From NCBI GenBank assembly GCA_902610105.1, contig CACLUN010000030.1, positions 1 through 9,912 of the forward strand: 9,912 nucleotides of DNA. Reading direction: 5' to 3'. The notes under the pieces are model-generated. The model had not been told where the DNA came from and ran no database searches. It saw nothing but the letters and a program-made list of their open reading frames with translations. Positions 6,738 through 9,912 of the stretch are shown in pieces. The stretch is from an uncultured Bacteroidota bacterium. Its GTDB lineage: Bacteria; Bacteroidota; Bacteroidia; Flavobacteriales; Flavobacteriaceae. Both the position numbers and the translations under genes were made by a program. Numbering within the stretch: the first letter of the stretch is position 1; the number at the start of each line of letters is the position of its first letter.

Positions 6738-7950
6738 TGCTGTATCTTATTTTTTCTAATTTTTTTCTGTTCAAATATAAAATACCAAAGAATAAAATTA
6801 ATATTAAAGGAAAGTATGTGATATTTGCAAGCGTAGCTTTTCCAGCCGTAATCTCAGCTAAATCTTGTGTAAGACCAGACTCTAATGCTAGTTGAGTATT
6901 TTGATCTATCCAGGAACCTATAACAGGTTGCCATATCCCTGTAGCAAACATACCCATTCCGCCAACTAATGACATACCTAATGCACCAGTTTTAGGTAAA
7001 TATTCAGAGACAAAACCAATCATTGTTGGCCAGAAATAGCAAACTCCAAATGCAAACAATATTGAAACAAAATATAAGGATGTACCATCAACAATTGACA
7101 TTAAATATATTGCTAGCGTTGAAATTATTGCTGACATAAATAATACTCCTACTGGATTTAATTTGTGAACTATTGGTCCTGCAAAATATCTACCAACAGC
7201 CATAACTCCAGTGACCATAGCTAATATTAACATTGGACTAGCTCCAGACTTATCTAAGAGAGGAACTAACCATTGTTGAGTTCCCAGCTCAGTTACAGCA
7301 GTTAAAGTCATACATGCAGCAATAAAAAGGAATAATGGAGTGAACAATGATTTAATGTTTAATCCAGTATTTGTTTCAATATTCTCTGACTTGGGAAATA
7401 CAGACCTATAAAACATGTAGCCATAAATTAATGTTGGTAAGATCATTGTAGCGATCTTAAGTTGCCAACCCATAGACATTAAATTCAATAACTCAACTGC
7501 TAATGAACCAACAACAATACCACCAGGAAACCATACATGAAACTTATTTAACATTGTTGTTCTATTATTGGAGTACATATCAGCTATAAGTGGATTACAT
7601 GCAGCCTCAACAGAACCATTTGCAAAACCGATTAAGAATGAAGAAATTAAAAGTGTTGTAAATCCATCTGCATAAATTGTCATCACAAGCCCAATTAAAT
7701 GAGAAAGAAAAGCGGCGACTAAAAGTTTCTTGGGACCAAAATAATTATATAAGAGTCCACCAAAAATTGTAGCAACCGGGAAACCCCAAAAAGCCATTAA
7801 ATTAATCCATCCTAATTCTTTATTATTTAAATTAAAATCAACACCCAGCTCAACCAGAATACCTGCCCTGATAGCAAAGGTCATTGCAGTGACTGTTAGT
7901 GCAATACAAGAAGCATTAAATAATGCTTTTTTTGAAATATTAGTTTCCAT
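6730..7950 (-). CDS. Major facilitator superfamily transporter, putative sugar/cyclitol uptake
   Basis: This is an inner-membrane secondary transporter of 406 residues. About twelve hydrophobic segments can be placed, roughly at residues 9-33, 46-68, 74-94, 97-118, 138-158, 164-184, 201-223, 238-260, 267-287, 290-313, 322-345 and 375-393, with a hydrophilic loop at about 185-200 between the two six-helix halves. The loop between helices 2 and 3 reads NYFGPKK (69-75), a degenerate form of the MFS motif A. FANGSVEAACNPLIADMY (109-126) and NKFHVWFPGG (135-144) resemble the FucP-like sugar-MFS group. There is a basic C-terminal tail. It starts 36 bp after the tamB-like stop, with no consensus promoter visible in that gap or in the 150 bp before it, and its stop overlaps the next start by 8 bp. 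Pairing with a dehydrogenase argues for uptake of a carbohydrate or cyclitol; direction and substrate are inferred. Confidence 0.88.
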   Translation of the reverse strand: METNISKKALFNASCIALTVTAMTFAIRAGILVELGVDFNLNNKELGWINLMAFWGFPVATIFGGLLYNYFGPKKLLVAAFLSHLIGLVMTIYADGFTTLLISSFLIGFANGSVEAACNPLIADMYSNNRTTMLNKFHVWFPGGIVVGSLAVELLNLMSMGWQLKIATMILPTLIYGYMFYRSVFPKSENIETNTGLNIKSLFTPLFLFIAACMTLTAVTELGTQQWLVPLLDKSGASPMLILAMVTGVMAVGRYFAGPIVHKLNPVGVLFMSAIISTLAIYLMSIVDGTSLYFVSILFAFGVCYFWPTMIGFVSEYLPKTGALGMSLVGGMGMFATGIWQPVIGSWIDQNTQLALESGLTQDLAEITAGKATLANITYFPLILILFFGILYLNRKKLEKIRYSNV

Positions 7951-7986
7951 TATTTTGATTTTAGTTGTTATTGATAAATATATAAA

Positions 7987-9912
7987 TTATTTCTCTTTAT
8001 TTTTTTTTCTGATTTTAGAAATTAACTCTGAGAAAGTATCAAATTCAACATCATATGAGATTCCAAAACCTTGTGTGTAGCCAATTTCATCTCCAAAAAA
8101 TTGATATTCATTCTCCTTATTAAAAATTCTTGCCTTCAAACTACCTGAATCATTTAATAAAAACTCAATTTGTACATCACCTAAAATAATATTTTCCTCG
8201 CTGCCACTTACCGGAACTCCAATTTTTCCATTAATTAATATTCTATCACTAATTTCACTTTTTAATGAAAGTCCTATCCTATCACGATTTAATAAACTTG
8301 ATGAGGAAAATCTGTCACCTTGAGAATAATTTATACCTACATTCATCTTATCCTCCGGGTTTGTGAAAATTTCATCAATAATTCCTGATGCTCTTTGAAA
8401 AAGATTATTAGTAATTGTTTGAGATGACACCAAAGAATTGTTACCGCTTTCTGTAAAAAAACCTTGACTTATTAATGAGATAGCCTGAGTTTGTTTCTTT
8501 TCATAGTCGTTCAGATAATAATCTAATTCAGACTTTATTGATCCTCTTGTATTTGGAAATAAGATTTCAAACCTTGGTGTCTGTAAATTTGATAGCTCTC
8601 CAGACAAAAGGATATTTACTAATGTTGGAATTTTTCTGTTGAAAGATGCATTCTGTATGAGTGGAGCAGGATTTGCACCACCAGGAACATCATATATTGC
8701 CTCTGCATTTATAATTCCTTTGTAGGGATCACCATCCCAAGAGATATTCGCTCCTTTTTTAATATCAAAAATTCTTTCAACTATCCCAAAATTTTTATAA
8801 TGATATTTGCCAATTTCAGTTGTAAAATCACCTTTTATATTAAAATTACCGGAGTAGTCAGACTCAAATCTAAAGTCACCTTGACCCCTACCTGAAAGCT
8901 TAGAACCACTATTTTGATCAAAAATAATTTCTAATTCTGCTTTGCTATTAAGTTTAAGGTCAATAAAGACTTCTAGGCCTTGATTAATTAAATTTGAATT
9001 ATTATTATCGGATGAAAATTTCAAATATGAAAGGCTGCCTACTCCATCATCATATTTGATTGGAATTGTAATTTTTGTATTGTCATTTGAAGACCCATCA
9101 ATATTTATATCTAAATCTTTTCCAGGTCCATAAAATTTAGCATATCCATTAAACATACCAAGACCATAATAAAAATCATTTTGTTCTTTATTCGTATCAA
9201 TTGCCAAAAGATTTTCCGAAGAAATTTGAAAATCTAAAAACCAGTCTTTTAGACGATTATGATTAATTTTTCCATCCAAAATTCCAAAACTATTCATTTG
9301 AGTGTCTTGTATTTTAAAATTATCCATATATATAGACATCTTATCAAGAATAAAATATGGGTTTTCGGGAAAAGCATACCTCACTCCAAGGTAAGGGACA
9401 TCAAAACTAGAATTATTTGCCTTTATATGTCCCTTGAAATTTGGTTTGTAAAATGACCCAGTAACAGTAAAACTAGAATCAAAATATCCTTTAAAATTTT
9501 GCAGGACATTTTCACCAATTGCAGAAAATGGACTAATTAAAAATTTATTAGTTTCTACATTTAATGCTAGTGGATAATCATTATCGCTGATTTTAAAAAA
9601 TCCACTTACATTAAAAGTTTTTAATTTTTGATTAATGATACTAAATTCAATGTTGTATTTATCTTTTGAATCACTGTTTTTGATCTCCAATAGACCATTA
9701 CCTAATATTTGACCATTTGAGGAGAAATTTTTAAGTAATATTTCAGAATTACTTGAATAAACTTCGCTCCTTTTTGACAATGAAATGTTTCCATTAACAA
9801 TACCTTCATACAAAATATTTTTTGGTTTGGGTATTATAGATGAAAATTGAACATTTTGAAAAATTGAATTAAAATCAAACTCGTCTTTATTGTTTAAATA
9901 CTTAAATTCAAT
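7987..9912 (-). CDS. tamB: TamB-like translocation/assembly protein (DUF490), C-terminal part (641 codons visible)
   Basis: TamB-like proteins are AsmA-superfamily bridges spanning the periplasm. They work with a BamA-like outer-membrane partner (TamA; TamL in Bacteroidota) and are implicated in outer-membrane protein assembly and phospholipid transport. The frame is open to the right edge with no stop, so the N-terminal anchor and most of the beta-groove are missing; a TTG at 9813 is internal. Visible residues about 140-180 carry a GYFDSSFTVTGSFYKP...FDVPYLGVRYAF unit typical of the repetitive beta-groove. From about 280 the DUF490 domain runs to the end, including FGIVERIFDIKKGANISWDG (about 375-394), LSGELSNLQTPRFEILFP (about 436-453) and the closing IFNKENEYQFFGDEIGYTQG plus a last strand ending VEFDTF (about 596-627). 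A short basic tail follows. No cysteine is visible. A run of nine A residues lies near the 3' end (8000-8008). The transporter gene follows after 36 bp. Confidence 0.87.
   Translation of the reverse strand: MEFKYLNNKDEFDFNSIFQNVQFSSIIPKPKNILYEGIVNGNISLSKRSEVYSSNSEILLKNFSSNGQILGNGLLEIKNSDSKDKYNIEFSIINQKLKTFNVSGFFKISDNDYPLALNVETNKFLISPFSAIGENVLQNFKGYFDSSFTVTGSFYKPNFKGHIKANNSSFDVPYLGVRYAFPENPYFILDKMSIYMDNFKIQDTQMNSFGILDGKINHNRLKDWFLDFQISSENLLAIDTNKEQNDFYYGLGMFNGYAKFYGPGKDLDINIDGSSNDNTKITIPIKYDDGVGSLSYLKFSSDNNNSNLINQGLEVFIDLKLNSKAELEIIFDQNSGSKLSGRGQGDFRFESDYSGNFNIKGDFTTEIGKYHYKNFGIVERIFDIKKGANISWDGDPYKGIINAEAIYDVPGGANPAPLIQNASFNRKIPTLVNILLSGELSNLQTPRFEILFPNTRGSIKSELDYYLNDYEKKQTQAISLISQGFFTESGNNSLVSSQTITNNLFQRASGIIDEIFTNPEDKMNVGINYSQGDRFSSSSLLNRDRIGLSLKSEISDRILINGKIGVPVSGSEENIILGDVQIEFLLNDSGSLKARIFNKENEYQFFGDEIGYTQGFGISYDVEFDTFSELISKIRKKNKEK

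Noticed and set aside
6772..6779. TATATTTG on the minus strand, a TAnnTTTG match about 35 bp before the oxidoreductase start
   Set aside because: It lies inside the transporter coding sequence, has no -33 TTG at suitable spacing, and such 8-mers are expected by chance in AT-rich DNA. The 8-bp gene overlap argues for co-transcription.
8000..8008. Homopolymer of nine T (A on the coding strand) near the tamB 3' end, possible frameshift or slippage site
   Set aside because: The frame continues through it to a plausible basic tail and stop after the conserved final strand, so there is no sign of a broken gene.
9811..9813. TTG (minus strand) as a possible start of the tamB frame
   Set aside because: A further 33 codons without a stop run to the right edge, and a TamB of 608 residues starting here would lack its membrane anchor. 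The gene is simply truncated by the window.
1..9912. Search for defence systems, transposases, integrases, tRNA/rRNA, CRISPR repeats and riboswitches
   Set aside because: No matching protein motifs, repeat arrays or conserved RNA patterns were seen by eye; all coding capacity is explained by eight recognisable genes.

Overview
The window reads as AT-rich, densely coded chromosomal DNA from a member of the Bacteroidota, most likely a marine-type flavobacterium. The evidence is a Bacteroidota-style LptD barrel and TamB C-terminus, almost no recognisable Shine-Dalgarno sequences, A-rich stretches before start codons, one match to the Bacteroidota -7 promoter element TAnnTTTG, and very short intergenic gaps. 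The taxonomic call is inference from these traits; there is no rRNA marker here.

Layout: the plus strand carries the 3' part of lptD (running in from the left edge) followed 6 bp later by ridA. From there to the right edge everything is on the minus strand. In transcription order (right to left) it is: the 3' part of a tamB-like gene (running in from the right edge), a major facilitator transporter, a Gfo/Idh/MocA-family oxidoreductase overlapping it by 8 bp, pfkA, gapA, and a BadF/BadG-type sugar (probably N-acetylglucosamine) kinase. The two blocks converge so tightly that the stop codons of ridA and the kinase overlap by 4 bp. No gene-free stretch exceeds about 50 bp. I saw no RNA gene, mobile element, CRISPR array or attachment site.

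How the genes fit together: lptD and tamB belong to outer-membrane biogenesis and flank a central-carbon block. The amino-sugar kinase, 6-phosphofructokinase and glyceraldehyde-3-phosphate dehydrogenase could take amino sugars or hexose phosphate into lower glycolysis. The transporter/oxidoreductase pair looks like a small uptake-and-oxidation cassette for an unidentified sugar or cyclitol; it is the only accessory-looking part. A promoter-like element sits just before pfkA, so pfkA-gapA-kinase may form their own operon, possibly with read-through from the genes upstream.

I did not find a convincing undescribed system. The points most worth checking are the transporter/oxidoreductase cassette, an Arg-to-Ala change in a normally conserved substrate loop of PfkA, and the nearly leaderless pfkA promoter arrangement.
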